DNA of 32,277 nucleotides, taken from NCBI GenBank assembly GCA_005880175.1, contig VBJR01000313.1:5687-37963 (forward strand), written 5' to 3'. A model generated the notes under the pieces. It was not told where the DNA came from, made no database searches, and worked only from the letters and a program-made list of their open reading frames with translations. A program made the position numbers and the translations under genes. Shown piece by piece: positions 24,898-32,277 of the stretch (positions within the stretch are counted from its first letter, which is position 1; each line of letters begins with the position of its first letter). The DNA is from Chloroflexota bacterium (lineage in GTDB: Bacteria > Chloroflexota > Dormibacteria > Dormibacterales > Dormibacteraceae).

Positions 24898-27800
24898 GTG
24901 CGCCTACGCTCCATCCGGTTGGCGGGCTTCAAGACCTTCGCCCGCCAGACCGACATCACGTTCGACTCCGGCGTCACTGCGATCGTCGGCCCCAACGGGT
25001 CCGGCAAGAGCAACATCGTGGACGCCTTCAAGTGGGTGCTCGGTGAGCGCAACGCGAAGGAGGTCCGCGGCCGCAAGATGGAGGAGGTCATCTACTCCGG
25101 CGGCCAGCGGCGGGCCCGCGCCAACGAGGCCGAGGTCACGATCGTCATCGACAACGAGGATCACCGCCTCGCGGTCGACTACGACGAGGTCGCGATCCGT
25201 CGCCGCGTGGACCGCACCGGCGGCAGCGACTACTTCCTGAACCGGAGCCGCGTCCGCCGGCACGACCTGATGGACGTGCTGGCCTCGACCGGCCTGACCA
25301 CCGACTCCTACGCGATCGTCGACCAGCGCGACATCGACAACATCATCAACTGCACGCCCGACCAGCGCCGCCGCCTGATCGAGGAGGCGGCCCAGGTCCG
25401 CGGCGTCAAGGCCAAGCGCACCGAGGCGGCGGCCAAGCTGGAGGACCTGGCCGGGAACCTGACCCGGCTGGAGGACCTCCGCACGGAGATCGAGCCGCGC
25501 CTCGAGGCGGTGCGGGCCCAGGCCGAGGTCGCTCGCGAGGCCGAGCAGGCCCGCAGGCGGCTGGAGCTCCTGAAGGGCAGCATCGCCTGGGAGGAGTGGC
25601 GGGAGGCCCGGGACGCCCACAAGCGCGCGACCTCGCAGCTGCTGGCGCTGGAGAAGCGGCTGGCCGACGCGCGCGTGGCCGCCGAGGCCGCCGAGCACGA
25701 GTACCAGGGCCGGCGCATGGAGCTCCAGAGCGAGCTCGCCCTCGCCGAGGAGCGGGGCCGCAGCCAGGCCGCGCTGGCCGAGGCCGCCCGCACCGAGCAG
25801 GTGGAGCTGGCGACCCGGATCGAGGCGGCCGCCCGCCTGCGGACCGAGCTGGCCGGCCAGCTGACCGAGGCCGAGGCTGAGCTGGCCCGGGTGCCGGAGT
25901 CGCTGCCCCGGCCGCCGGGCGGCGACGCCCAGCAGGCGCGCGAGGCGGCGCAGGCGGCGGACCGGGCGCGAAAGGCCGTCCAGGCGGCCGAGGCCAACCT
26001 GGCGTCGGTCCGCGGCCGGCTGCGCTTCCAGGAGGAGTCGCTGGGCCGGCTGGAGAAGCTGGTGCTGCCGGCCGAGTCGGAGCTGCCCGCCGCCGAGTCC
26101 GCCGCCGCCGAGGCGTCGGGTCGGGCCCGCGAGGCCGGCGAGGCCGCGTCTCGCCTGGCCCGGCTGCGCGCCGAGCTGGAGGGCCTGCAGTCGCTGTGGC
26201 CGCGCCCGAAGGGCCACCAGCTCCGCCGCGTCGGCGACGTCGTCCTAGCCGAGCCCGGGTTCGAGGCCGCCCTGTCGGCCGCGCTGGGCCCGTTGATCGA
26301 CGCGTGGGCCGCGCCCGACGAGGCGGCCGCCCGGTCCGCCGCCACGTCCACCGACCAGCAGGCGACCGTGCTGTACCCCGCCGGCGACCCGGAGGCCGAG
26401 GCCGGCTCGCTGGCGGACCACGTGACGTGCGAGCCCGGGTTCGAGGCGCTGGGCCGGCGGCTGGTCGGCCACATCGTCGTCGGCCGGGACGTCAGCGCCG
26501 AGGGCATCTACCACGAGCCGGGCCTGGTCCGGGCCGGCGCCGATCCCCGGGTCGCGCTGGCCGCCCGCCGGCGCCGGCTCGCGGACGAGATCGCGCGGGT
26601 GGAGCCGGTGGCGGCCGAGGCCCGCCAGCGCGGCGAGGAGAGCCGGCGCCGCCAGCTCGACGACGTGGCCCGCCAGCTCGCGTCCACGCGGGAGGCGGAG
26701 GCCCGGGAGTCGACCCGGGTCCCGGACCTGCAGCGGGCCGCCGACACGGCCGACGCCGCCGCCGCCGAGCTGCGGCGGGCGGTGGACGAGCACGAGAAGC
26801 TGGTCGCGGAGCACCGGGCCGAGGTCCACCGCCTGGACCTGGAGCGGGCGCGCTGGCGCGAGCGCTCCGCCGACCTGCGCCGGCAGGCCCAGGCGGCCGA
26901 GACCGACCTGGCCGGGCTGGAGCGCAGCCGCGAGCGGCGCCTGGAGCGGGCCACCCAGGCCGAGCAGCACGCCGCGGAGGTGGCGTCCGCGCTGCCCGCG
27001 CTGCGCGAGCGGGTGGCGGCGGCCACGGCCGGAGTGCAGGCGGCCGAGCGGGAGTCGCCCGACGAGGAGGCCGAGCTGGCCGAGACCGCCAAGCGGCTGG
27101 TCACGGCCGAGGAGGCCCGCGTGGACGCCCGGCTCAAGATCTCGACGCTGGAGGGCGGCCGTGGCCTGCACCAGCGCGAGGCCGAGCTGGCCCAGGCCCG
27201 GATGGACGAGCTGCGCGACCGGATGCCGGCCGGGATGGCGCCGGAGGAGGTGCCGGGCGGCAAGGCTCGGGAGCGCGAGATGCGCCAGCTCGAGCGGCGG
27301 CTGCACGAGATCGGGCCGGTCAACGAGCTGGCCGAGCAGGAGTGCGCCGAGCTGGAGGAGCGCTACCAGACGCTGATCGCCCAGCTCGACGACATCGGCG
27401 CCGCCCGCGCCGACCTGGAGACGCTGATCGCCCGCCTCCGCGAGGAGGAGGAGACGCGCTACGAGGCGGTCTTCGGCGCGGTCGCGGCCAACTTCCAGGA
27501 GTTCTTCTGCGAGCTGACGGCCGGCGGGCGGGCCACGCTCCAGCACGCCGAGGGGTCGGACGGCCCGCGCAGCGGCGTCGAGATCCTGGTCCAGCCGCCC
27601 AGGAAGCGGATGCAGAACATCTCGCTGCTGAGCTCCGGCGCGCGGGCGCTCACCGCGCTGGCGCTGGTGGTCGCGCTGCAGGAGATCAACCCGGCCCCGT
27701 TCACGATCCTGGACGAGGTGGACGCCGCCCTGGACGACGCGAACGTCGGCCGCTACGGCGAGCTGCTGGAGCGGCTGGGCAAGGACCGGCAGTTCATGGT

Positions 27801-27948
27801 CATCACGCACAACCACCTGACGATGGCCAGCGCCGCCTCCCTGTACGGCGTCCACCTGGACGAGAGCGGGTCGTCGCACCTGGTGTCGGTGCGCCTGGAG
27901 GACATCCAGGCCAAGGACAAGCGGGCGGAGGCGGCGCAGACCGCGTAG
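24898..27948 (+). CDS. smc: Chromosome partition protein SMC, short form
   Basis: Condensin ATPase that organises and segregates the chromosome, with ScpA/ScpB. Walker A is GPNGSGKS (31-38). Long coiled coils flank a hinge at about 445-560 ([20 protein letters not shown]). The C-terminal head carries the signature-loop region at 910-919 and Walker [14 protein letters not shown] (935-947), then the D/H loops (ITHNHLTM). Length is 1016 residues, shorter than the usual 1150-1200, with loss in the coils. The signature reads [11 protein letters not shown] where most SMCs have LSGGEKALTA. GTG start at 24898, with no Shine-Dalgarno sequence; TAATCT ends 8 nt upstream, so a leaderless transcript is possible. 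It terminates the housekeeping block. Confidence 0.92.
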   Translation: MRLRSIRLAGFKTFARQTDITFDSGVTAIVGPNGSGKSNIVDAFKWVLGERNAKEVRGRKMEEVIYSGGQRRARANEAEVTIVIDNEDHRLAVDYDEVAIRRRVDRTGGSDYFLNRSRVRRHDLMDVLASTGLTTDSYAIVDQRDIDNIINCTPDQRRRLIEEAAQVRGVKAKRTEAAAKLEDLAGNLTRLEDLRTEIEPRLEAVRAQAEVAREAEQARRRLELLKGSIAWEEWREARDAHKRATSQLLALEKRLADARVAAEAAEHEYQGRRMELQSELALAEERGRSQAALAEAARTEQVELATRIEAAARLRTELAGQLTEAEAELARVPESLPRPPGGDAQQAREAAQAADRARKAVQAAEANLASVRGRLRFQEESLGRLEKLVLPAESELPAAESAAAEASGRAREAGEAASRLARLRAELEGLQSLWPRPKGHQLRRVGDVVLAEPGFEAALSAALGPLIDAWAAPDEAAARSAATSTDQQATVLYPAGDPEAEAGSLADHVTCEPGFEALGRRLVGHIVVGRDVSAEGIYHEPGLVRAGADPRVALAARRRRLADEIARVEPVAAEARQRGEESRRRQLDDVARQLASTREAEARESTRVPDLQRAADTADAAAAELRRAVDEHEKLVAEHRAEVHRLDLERARWRERSADLRRQAQAAETDLAGLERSRERRLERATQAEQHAAEVASALPALRERVAAATAGVQAAERESPDEEAELAETAKRLVTAEEARVDARLKISTLEGGRGLHQREAELAQARMDELRDRMPAGMAPEEVPGGKAREREMRQLERRLHEIGPVNELAEQECAELEERYQTLIAQLDDIGAARADLETLIARLREEEETRYEAVFGAVAANFQEFFCELTAGGRATLQHAEGSDGPRSGVEILVQPPRKRMQNISLLSSGARALTALALVVALQEINPAPFTILDEVDAALDDANVGRYGELLERLGKDRQFMVITHNHLTMASAASLYGVHLDESGSSHLVSVRLEDIQAKDKRAEAAQTA

Positions 27949-28279
27949 CCACTCTCCCGGGAGACCTCCGGAGCCGCCGTTGGGAGTGGATTGTGGCGTG
28001 CGATCCGGCCTCAACAAGTTGAAGCACGAAGCCGCGAAGGCCACGAAGACGCACGGAGGGCATTCGGCCTGGCGCCGCTTTCCTCGCCCGGGCCGGTCGT
28101 TCTTGGCCAATGGAGCCCTCGGTTTCGAGGGGTGAGCAGGTGGCCGACTCCTCGGGCGTCTCCGTGCGCTTCGTGCCTTCGTGCTTCACTCGCTCGGACG
28201 GATCACCGGCGTACCGCCACATCCGTGCGGCCGCCGCGAGTTCGGCCCGAATGCGATCGCGTTCGGGACGTCGGCCGAG
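27949..28279. other. Intergenic region after smc, with imperfect inverted repeat
   Basis: 331 bp with no credible gene. It contains two copies of a CACGAAG-rich sequence in opposite orientation (listed separately) and is otherwise unremarkable, slightly less G/C-biased than the genes. Confidence 0.6.
28019..28193. repeat. Imperfect inverted repeat of CACGAAG-type sequence
   Basis: The left arm (28019-28057) reads TTGAAGCACGAAG ... CACGAAGACGCACGGAG. The reverse complement of the right arm (28153-28193) reads GTGAAGCACGAAGGCACGAAG then CGCACGGAGACGC. Shared blocks are TGAAGCACGAAG, CACGAAG and CGCACGGAG. About 95 bp separate the arms. Similar CACGAAG/CTTCGTG runs recur between genes in many bacterial genomes, so this may be a dispersed intergenic repeat arranged as a hairpin or a remnant of a MITE-like element. 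Confidence 0.55.
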
Positions 28280-28936
28280 TCAGGCGGCGGCGACCGCGTC
28301 CAGGCAGCCGTCGCAGATGACGAGGGTCGGGCCCGCGACGAGCTTGCGCACCTGCGTCTTGTCCCTGCCGCAGAACGCGCAGGCGTGCCAGTGCTCCGGC
28401 AGCTCCTCCGTTGGCCGGGGCGCCGGCCTCGGGGTCGGATCGCGGGCGTCCAGCTCGATCACCTCCCGGGCCAGCCCCACGCACAGGTGGCAGATGCGCG
28501 CGGCGCCGGCCGCCAGGCTGGTGCGCGCCTCGTCCGGGGTCCGGCCGCAGAACGAGCAGCTCTCGCTCGCTTCCATGAGCTCTCCCTCTCTGATGATCTG
28601 GTCGATCGACTCCAGCGCCGTCCGCGCCTCGCCCAGCCGGCGCTCGACCCGCTGCCGGTGCTCCGCGAACACGCGCCGCACCCGCTCCGGCTCGGGCGCT
28701 CCCAGCAGCTCCTGGATGTCCGCCAGCGGGACGTCGATGGAGCGCAGCAGCGCGATGGCCCGGGCGGCCGCCGCCTGGGCCTCGCTGTAGTAGCGGTAGC
28801 CCGAGCGCCGGTCCCTGGCCACCGGGACCAGGAGCCCCCGCCGGTCGTAGTGGCGCAGCTGGGGGACGCTGAGCCCCGCCAGCCTCGCGAAGCGGCCGAT
28901 CGGGACCAGCGTCGCGCCCGGCGCGGAGTCTTCCAT
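28280..28936 (-). CDS. MerR-family regulator with two ClpX-type zinc fingers
   Basis: A 218-residue DNA-binding regulator of unusual design. Residues 12-80 are a MerR winged helix (IGRFARLAGLSVPQLRHYD, then GYRYYSEAQ), followed by the dimerising coiled coil (about 85-120). The C-terminal half has two zinc-binding domains resembling the N-terminal domain of the protease unfoldase ClpX: CSFCGRTPDEARTSLAAG with ICHLC, and CAFCGRDKTQVRKLVAGP with ICDGC, each C-x2-C ... C-x2-C. The acidic/Pro-rich linker between them is short. Such domains bind adaptors or substrates in ClpX; here they may sense zinc or redox state or bind a partner. ATG at 28936. A 19-bp-spacer promoter lies just upstream. Ends in AVAAA. 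Confidence 0.9.
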   Translation of the reverse strand: MEDSAPGATLVPIGRFARLAGLSVPQLRHYDRRGLLVPVARDRRSGYRYYSEAQAAAARAIALLRSIDVPLADIQELLGAPEPERVRRVFAEHRQRVERRLGEARTALESIDQIIREGELMEASESCSFCGRTPDEARTSLAAGAARICHLCVGLAREVIELDARDPTPRPAPRPTEELPEHWHACAFCGRDKTQVRKLVAGPTLVICDGCLDAVAAA

Positions 28937-28943
28937 GGCCCCC

Positions 28944-28974
28944 AGTCTCCGACCCTCATCCGGGTGAGAGTCAA
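28944..28974 (-). promoter_or_regulatory. MerR-type promoter with 19-bp spacer
   Basis: On the minus strand TTGACT (28974-28969) and GAGACT (28949-28944) are 19 bp apart, the overlong spacer that MerR-family activators correct by untwisting DNA. The spacer carries an imperfect dyad, CTCTCACCC and GGGTCGGAG, with seven of nine matches. The -10 ends 7 nt before the ATG, so the message is probably leaderless. Autoregulation by the gene product is inferred. Confidence 0.6.
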
Positions 28975-29074
28975 GGCCCGGGACGAAGGCCCCATCGGGA
29001 TCGGGACAGCGGCGTCCGTGGCCGCGCCGACCGACCTGGCGGGCTGACCGGAGGCCGCCGGGCTTCCGGAGCGC

Positions 29075-29464
29075 TCAGCGGATGGCGGTGACGACCAGGC
29101 CGGCGATGTCGAGCCGCGTCCACTCCCGCTCGGCGGTGATCGCGGGCAGCCGCAGCCGCTGGGCCAGGGCGATACAGGCCCGGTCGCCGACGCTGAGCCC
29201 GCGCGGCACCAGCCGGCGGAGCTCGGCGGCGGCGAACCCCAGCTCCGAGTCGAAGTCGTGGACCGTCAGGTTGAGCGCGTCCAGCGTGTCCTGGACGGCC
29301 GGAGCCGGCATCCCGCGGTCTGCGAGCTTGCCGGCGACCTCGCACAGGTTGACGGCGCTCCACGCCGCCCGGCCGACGAGCGGCGCGACGACGTCCTCGC
29401 CCGGCTCCTGCTGCAGGAGCGCCAGCACGGCGGAGGCGTCGAGGACCGCCGCGCAGTCAGTCAC
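29075..29464 (-). CDS. vapC: VapC-type PIN-domain toxin
   Basis: 129-residue PIN-domain ribonuclease, probably cleaving tRNA or rRNA and inhibiting growth when free. Acidic metal residues are visible in VLDASAVLALL, SAVNLCEVAGKL and SVGDRACIALAQRL, and the chain closes LPAITAEREWTRLDIAGLVVTAIR. The GTG start at 29464 overlaps the antitoxin gene by 8 bp, the usual arrangement for a vapBC pair, which makes toxin synthesis follow antitoxin synthesis. Downstream lies the divergent MerR promoter region. Confidence 0.9.
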   Translation of the reverse strand: MTDCAAVLDASAVLALLQQEPGEDVVAPLVGRAAWSAVNLCEVAGKLADRGMPAPAVQDTLDALNLTVHDFDSELGFAAAELRRLVPRGLSVGDRACIALAQRLRLPAITAEREWTRLDIAGLVVTAIR

Positions 29465-29720
29465 GGGCGCCCTCCCGCCGCCGCTCGGCCAGCAGCTCGT
29501 CCGCCAGGCTGTCGCCCGGCCGAACGTACCGGCTCACCAGCGCCCGGGCCCGGCGAAGACCGGCCGCGGGCGTCGAGATGCGCAGGTCGCCGTCCTCGGT
29601 CTCCGAGATCACGACGACCGCGCCGGGCAGCAGCCCGAGATCGCGCCGAAACTCCGCGGGTATCACCAGCCGACCTCCATCGCCCATCTGCGTCCGTACC
29701 GACCTGCGCTGCGCTGACAT
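29457..29720 (-). CDS. vapB: VapB-type AbrB-domain antitoxin
   Basis: 87-residue antitoxin. The AbrB/MazE-like DNA-binding swapped hairpin occupies about 10-52 (TQMGDGGRLVIPAEFRRDLG, then AVVVISETEDGDLRIS); the C-terminal helical part (ARALVSRYVRPGDSLADELL) should bind and block the PIN active site. I place the start at the ATG at 29720 rather than the ATG at 29762: a -35 TTGACC and -10 CATCAT lie between them and the -10 ends 8 nt before 29720, which would make the first ATG untranscribed. The pair should repress its own promoter. Confidence 0.88.
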   Translation of the reverse strand: MSAQRRSVRTQMGDGGRLVIPAEFRRDLGLLPGAVVVISETEDGDLRISTPAAGLRRARALVSRYVRPGDSLADELLAERRREGARD

Positions 29721-29728
29721 GTCCTGCC

Positions 29729-29758
29729 ATGATGGCCTCTTCCTGCCATCTTGGTCAA
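29729..29758 (-). promoter_or_regulatory. Promoter of vapBC
   Basis: TTGACC (29758-29753) and CATCAT (29734-29729) with an 18-nt spacer on the minus strand, matching five and four of six consensus bases. The -10 ends 8 nt before the vapB ATG, implying a leaderless transcript. Confidence 0.5.
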
Positions 29759-29871
29759 GCATGCCAGGCGCCGGCCTTCTGCCGGATCAGCCCGGCGGGC
29801 TGTATCGCCGTCCATGGCAGGCAGGCTAACGTCTGGAGGCAGACAAAACGCGGACAATTGCCGTCCGCCCG

Positions 29872-31552
29872 TCAGGCGACGGCGCTGACCGGTTCCCTCA
29901 CCGTCCTTCGCATCGCCAGCGCCGTCACGTCGTCCGCCGGTCGGGCCGGCATCCGGTGGAGGAGCCGGTGGACGATGTCGGCCGGGTCGCCGCCGGTCCG
30001 GATGTCGTCCACCACCGAGCTGGCGGCCGGCACATCCGGCTGCTCGACCAGGCCGTCGCTGTACACCACCAGGGTGTCGCCCTCCTCCAGGCGAAGGGCC
30101 GTTCCGGCGCAGGACGTGGCAGTAGCCGTGACCCGCGTCCACGTACCGCAGCAGCCCGGTGCGGGGATCCAGCCGCGCGTGGAACACCGTCGCGAACGTC
30201 TCGTCGTCGCCCCTGCCCAGCGTCATCGAGCTCGACGCCAGCGACAGCTTGGCCGCCGGTCCGAGGCCGGAGGGCGCGGCCCGCAGCGCGGTGCGCAGCA
30301 TGGCGGCGACCAGCGCCGCGCCGATGCCCTTGCCCATGACGTCGGCCACCGTCAGCTCGAGCTGGCCGTCGTCGGCGAGCGCCCAGTCGTAGAGATCGCC
30401 CGCCACCTCCTGGGCCGGGAGACAGGCGCCGGCGACGTCGTACCCGTCCAGGGCGGGCGGCCGGGCTGGCCACAGCTCGCGCTGGATGCGAGCGGCCCGC
30501 TCGGCCTGCAGCTTGCGCTCGGAGATGTCCTCGAGGACGCCGATCGTTCCCACCGGCTGGCGGTTCGCGCTCAGCAGGCGGCCTGCGGTGACCGAGCACC
30601 AGACGGCGGTGCCGTCGCCGCGCAGGGCGCGCGCCTCGAACGCCATGCTCGTCCTGGGGCCGCGCTCCAGCTCGCGCACGACGTCCTGGACCCGCGCCCG
30701 GTCGGCCGGGTGGACCACCTCGTACATCGTGCGGCCCTCGAGCCGGTCGGCGGGGAGGCGGTGGATGAGCTCGAGCGCCCGGTTGACGCGGACGATGCGG
30801 CCCTCGACGTCGAGCCGCACGATGCCGATGGGAGCCTGTTCGGCGACCACCTCGATGGACACCGGCGCGCCCAGCGCGATGTGCCGAGCGGTGCTGGCCA
30901 GCCGGATGACGGGCGTGACGCCGAGCTGGATGATGCGGATCGCGAGCACGACCAGGATGACCGCCGCGGCCAGCGACCCGGCGATGGAGGTCACGAACGC
31001 GGTGATGCCGTTCTGCTGCGCGCTGCCCAGCGCGGCGTCCCAGTCGGCCGTCAGCTCGTTCGCGAGCACGTGCTGGGCCGCGAGCACCGCCTGGTAGCGT
31101 GTCTCGCCCGTGACCAGATCGGCGGGGCCGAGCGGCCCGGTTCCGGCCATCTGGGCCCCGGACCAGGCTTCCCACGCCGCGATGGCGCTCTCGATGTCCC
31201 GTACGGACGCGCCCTGGCGGGCCGTGGTGACGCCCTGGCCGAGGCGGGCCAGCAGCCTGGTCGCGTTCGCCCGCTCGGCCTCGTACGTGGACGCGTACGA
31301 GGGCAGCCCGGTCGACCGGTACAGCAGCACGCTCGACCGCTGGGCGTCCATCGACGTCGCCAGATGGACCAGCTCCTCCTGGACGGCGCCGATGCGGAAC
31401 GCCTGGAAGCCGCCCTCCTGGGCGGCGCGGCCCGAGATCACCTGGGCCACGAGCTGCGCGGCCAGCACGAGCACGCCGACGAACGCCAGGCGCGCGACCC
31501 GCCGGCGAAGCGACCAGCGGCCACCGAGCAGCCCGCGAACCCGTGCACGCAT
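29872..31552 (-). pseudogene. Membrane-bound PAS/PP2C (SpoIIE-type) phosphatase with internal frameshift
   Basis: Signalling phosphatase probably acting on an anti-anti-sigma factor in a partner-switch cascade. From the ATG at 31552: a helix (VARLAFVGVLVLAAQLVAQV), an extracytoplasmic CHASE3-like helical sensor, a second helix near 185-210 (SIAGSLAAAVILVVLAIRII), a PAS domain (AFEARALRGDGTAVWCSVTA), and the PP2C domain with metal-binding AQEVAGDLYDWAL and VADVMGKGIGAALVA. After GHGYCHVLRRNG, at about 30097-30103, the frame shifts; LRLEEGDTLVVYSDGLVEQ then resumes and ends at the TGA at 29872. The GLPLG-type loop expected between is gone (about 12-15 residues), again a small deletion. The final metal-binding Asp (PADDVTALAMR) lies in the second part. 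Confidence 0.85.
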
Positions 31553-31805
31553 GACGCGCTCTGTATGTACCTGCTGCCGGGCGCGGGAGGCAAACCGCGA
31601 GTATGGATTCACGCGGTACCGCGTACCCGCTGTGCCCCGGCACAGCGCCGGCGGGCGCTGGATGCAGCAGGCCGGGTTCCCGGACGTTCCCCGTGCGCGG
31701 CCGACCGTCACCGCCACAGAGCCAGGCGCGGGCCCGGCGCGGCAGCCGGACGAGGTCCTGGCCGACCTGGGCCGCTCGATGCCCCTCGCGCGTCTGCGGT
31801 AGCCG
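31553..31805. other. Intergenic region, possibly with a gene remnant
   Basis: 253 bp between the phosphatase and the RidA gene. On the plus strand, about 31710-31802, an open frame ends GPARQPDEVLADLGRSMP then LARLR and a TAG. This faintly resembles the extreme C terminus of CaiB/BaiF CoA-transferases (xxTDEVLxELG ... ARLR). The rest of that protein is absent. It could be a remnant or chance. Confidence 0.25.
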
Positions 31806-32186
31806 TCACTCCACGACCGCGATCGCCTCGACCTCGATCCGGAAGCGCGGCTGGGCCAGCGCCGCCACGCCGATCAGCGTGCTCGCGGGGCGGTGTTCGC
31901 CGAACAGCGCCGACCGCGCTTCCGCGATGGCCGGACGCAGGTCCGGGTGGTAGTCCACCACGTACGTGTTCAGCTTGGCCACGTCGGCCGGCCGGGCGCC
32001 CGCCGCCTCCAGGGCGATGCCCAGGTTGGCGTGGACCGCGCGAGCCTGGGCGGCGAAGTCGTTCTCGTCCGCGTCCGTCGCCACCTGACCGGAGATGTAG
32101 ATCGTCCGCGTGCCGCGGGCGACGACCACCTGGGTGTAGGTGGGCGGGGCGGGCAGGCCGTCGGGGTTCAGCAGTTCGAGGCTCAC
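31806..32186 (-). CDS. RidA/YjgF-family protein
   Basis: 126-residue Rid-family protein; many members hydrolyse reactive enamine/imine intermediates of amino-acid metabolism. Trimer-forming sequences are recognised: TYTQVVVARGTRTIYISGQV, FAAQARAVHANLGIALEAAG, and the conserved Arg in EHRPASTLIGVAAL, with a C-terminal RIEVEAIAVVE. The GTG start at 32186 lies 7 nt after TACCCT on the minus strand, suggesting a leaderless message. It diverges from an aminotransferase gene, whose chemistry would produce such intermediates, a reasonable functional link. Confidence 0.9.
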   Translation of the reverse strand: MSLELLNPDGLPAPPTYTQVVVARGTRTIYISGQVATDADENDFAAQARAVHANLGIALEAAGARPADVAKLNTYVVDYHPDLRPAIAEARSALFGEHRPASTLIGVAALAQPRFRIEVEAIAVVE

Positions 32187-32227
32187 GCGATCCAGGGTAG
32201 AGCCCCGAGATCCTGCAAGATGCTGGG

Positions 32228-32277
32228 GTGTCCGGACGGCACTTCCTGCAGATCCCCGGCCCGACCAACCTCCCGGA
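32228..32277 (+). CDS. PLP-dependent aminotransferase (serine/alanine-glyoxylate type), first codons only
   Basis: Only 16 complete codons are inside the window: GTG start, then SGRHFLQIPGPTNLP. RHFLQIPGPTN is the conserved opening of class-V serine-pyruvate/alanine-glyoxylate aminotransferases. A CAAGAT box ends 6 nt upstream. It diverges from the RidA gene. Call rests on this short motif. Confidence 0.7.
   Translation, partial: MSGRHFLQIPGPTNLP

Noticed and set aside
28019..28193. CRISPR array
   Set aside because: Only two inverted copies, no regular spacers and no cas genes.

Overview
This is a GC-rich bacterial chromosome segment, densely packed and with strong G/C preference at third codon positions. 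The block rsmD - coaD - coiled-coil protein - rpmF - fabD - acpP - rnc - smc, together with selenocysteine decoding, no-signal glycosidases, frequent GTG/TTG starts and several apparently leaderless promoters, fits a terrestrial Chloroflexota lineage (Ellin6529/Limnocylindria-like) or a deep actinobacterial relative. The sequence alone cannot decide between them.

Layout. 1-6885: a sugar-utilisation locus. A Tat/lipobox ABC substrate-binding protein (leftward, cut by the window edge) diverges from a LacI regulator, a GH31 alpha-xylosidase-like enzyme and a GH3 beta-glycosidase with an inserted fascin-like domain and a CBM6-like tail. A perfect 14-bp operator lies between the divergent genes. 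6914-13000: a broken small membrane protein, a SelW-like selenoprotein whose UGA codon hides it from ordinary ORF calling, an uncharacterised protein, a CorA transporter coupled to a prolyl oligopeptidase with an in-frame amber codon, and a BNR-repeat protein. 13096-16445: recG (internally deleted) and an M20 peptidase. 16441-20535: a small helical protein, selD encoding a selenocysteine form of selenophosphate synthetase, an amidase (internally deleted) and an LVIVD beta-propeller lipoprotein-like protein. 20545-27948: the housekeeping block for rRNA methylation, CoA synthesis, L32, fatty-acid initiation, RNase III and SMC. 28280-32277: a MerR regulator carrying two ClpX-type zinc fingers, a VapBC toxin-antitoxin pair, a PAS/PP2C phosphatase (internally deleted), a RidA-family protein and the first codons of an aminotransferase.

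Three themes stand out. First, two selenoproteins (selD and a SelW-like Rdx protein) lie in one window, each with a stem-loop just after the UGA, so the host very probably decodes UGA as Sec; selA, selB and selC are not here. Second, at least four starts (lacI, selD, vapB, merR) lie 7-8 nt after a -10-like box, suggesting leaderless mRNAs; the same geometry precedes a nine-residue peptide ending in Cys-Cys just upstream of smc. Third, five places (small membrane gene, recG, amidase, the rsmD/coaD junction, the phosphatase) look as if tens of bases have been lost with a change of frame, and the oligopeptidase carries an amber codon. These must be separated into assembly error and true gene decay before any of these genes is trusted.

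The most original protein is the MerR regulator with tandem ClpX-type zinc-binding domains, preceded by a promoter with the 19-bp spacer characteristic of MerR-controlled genes.
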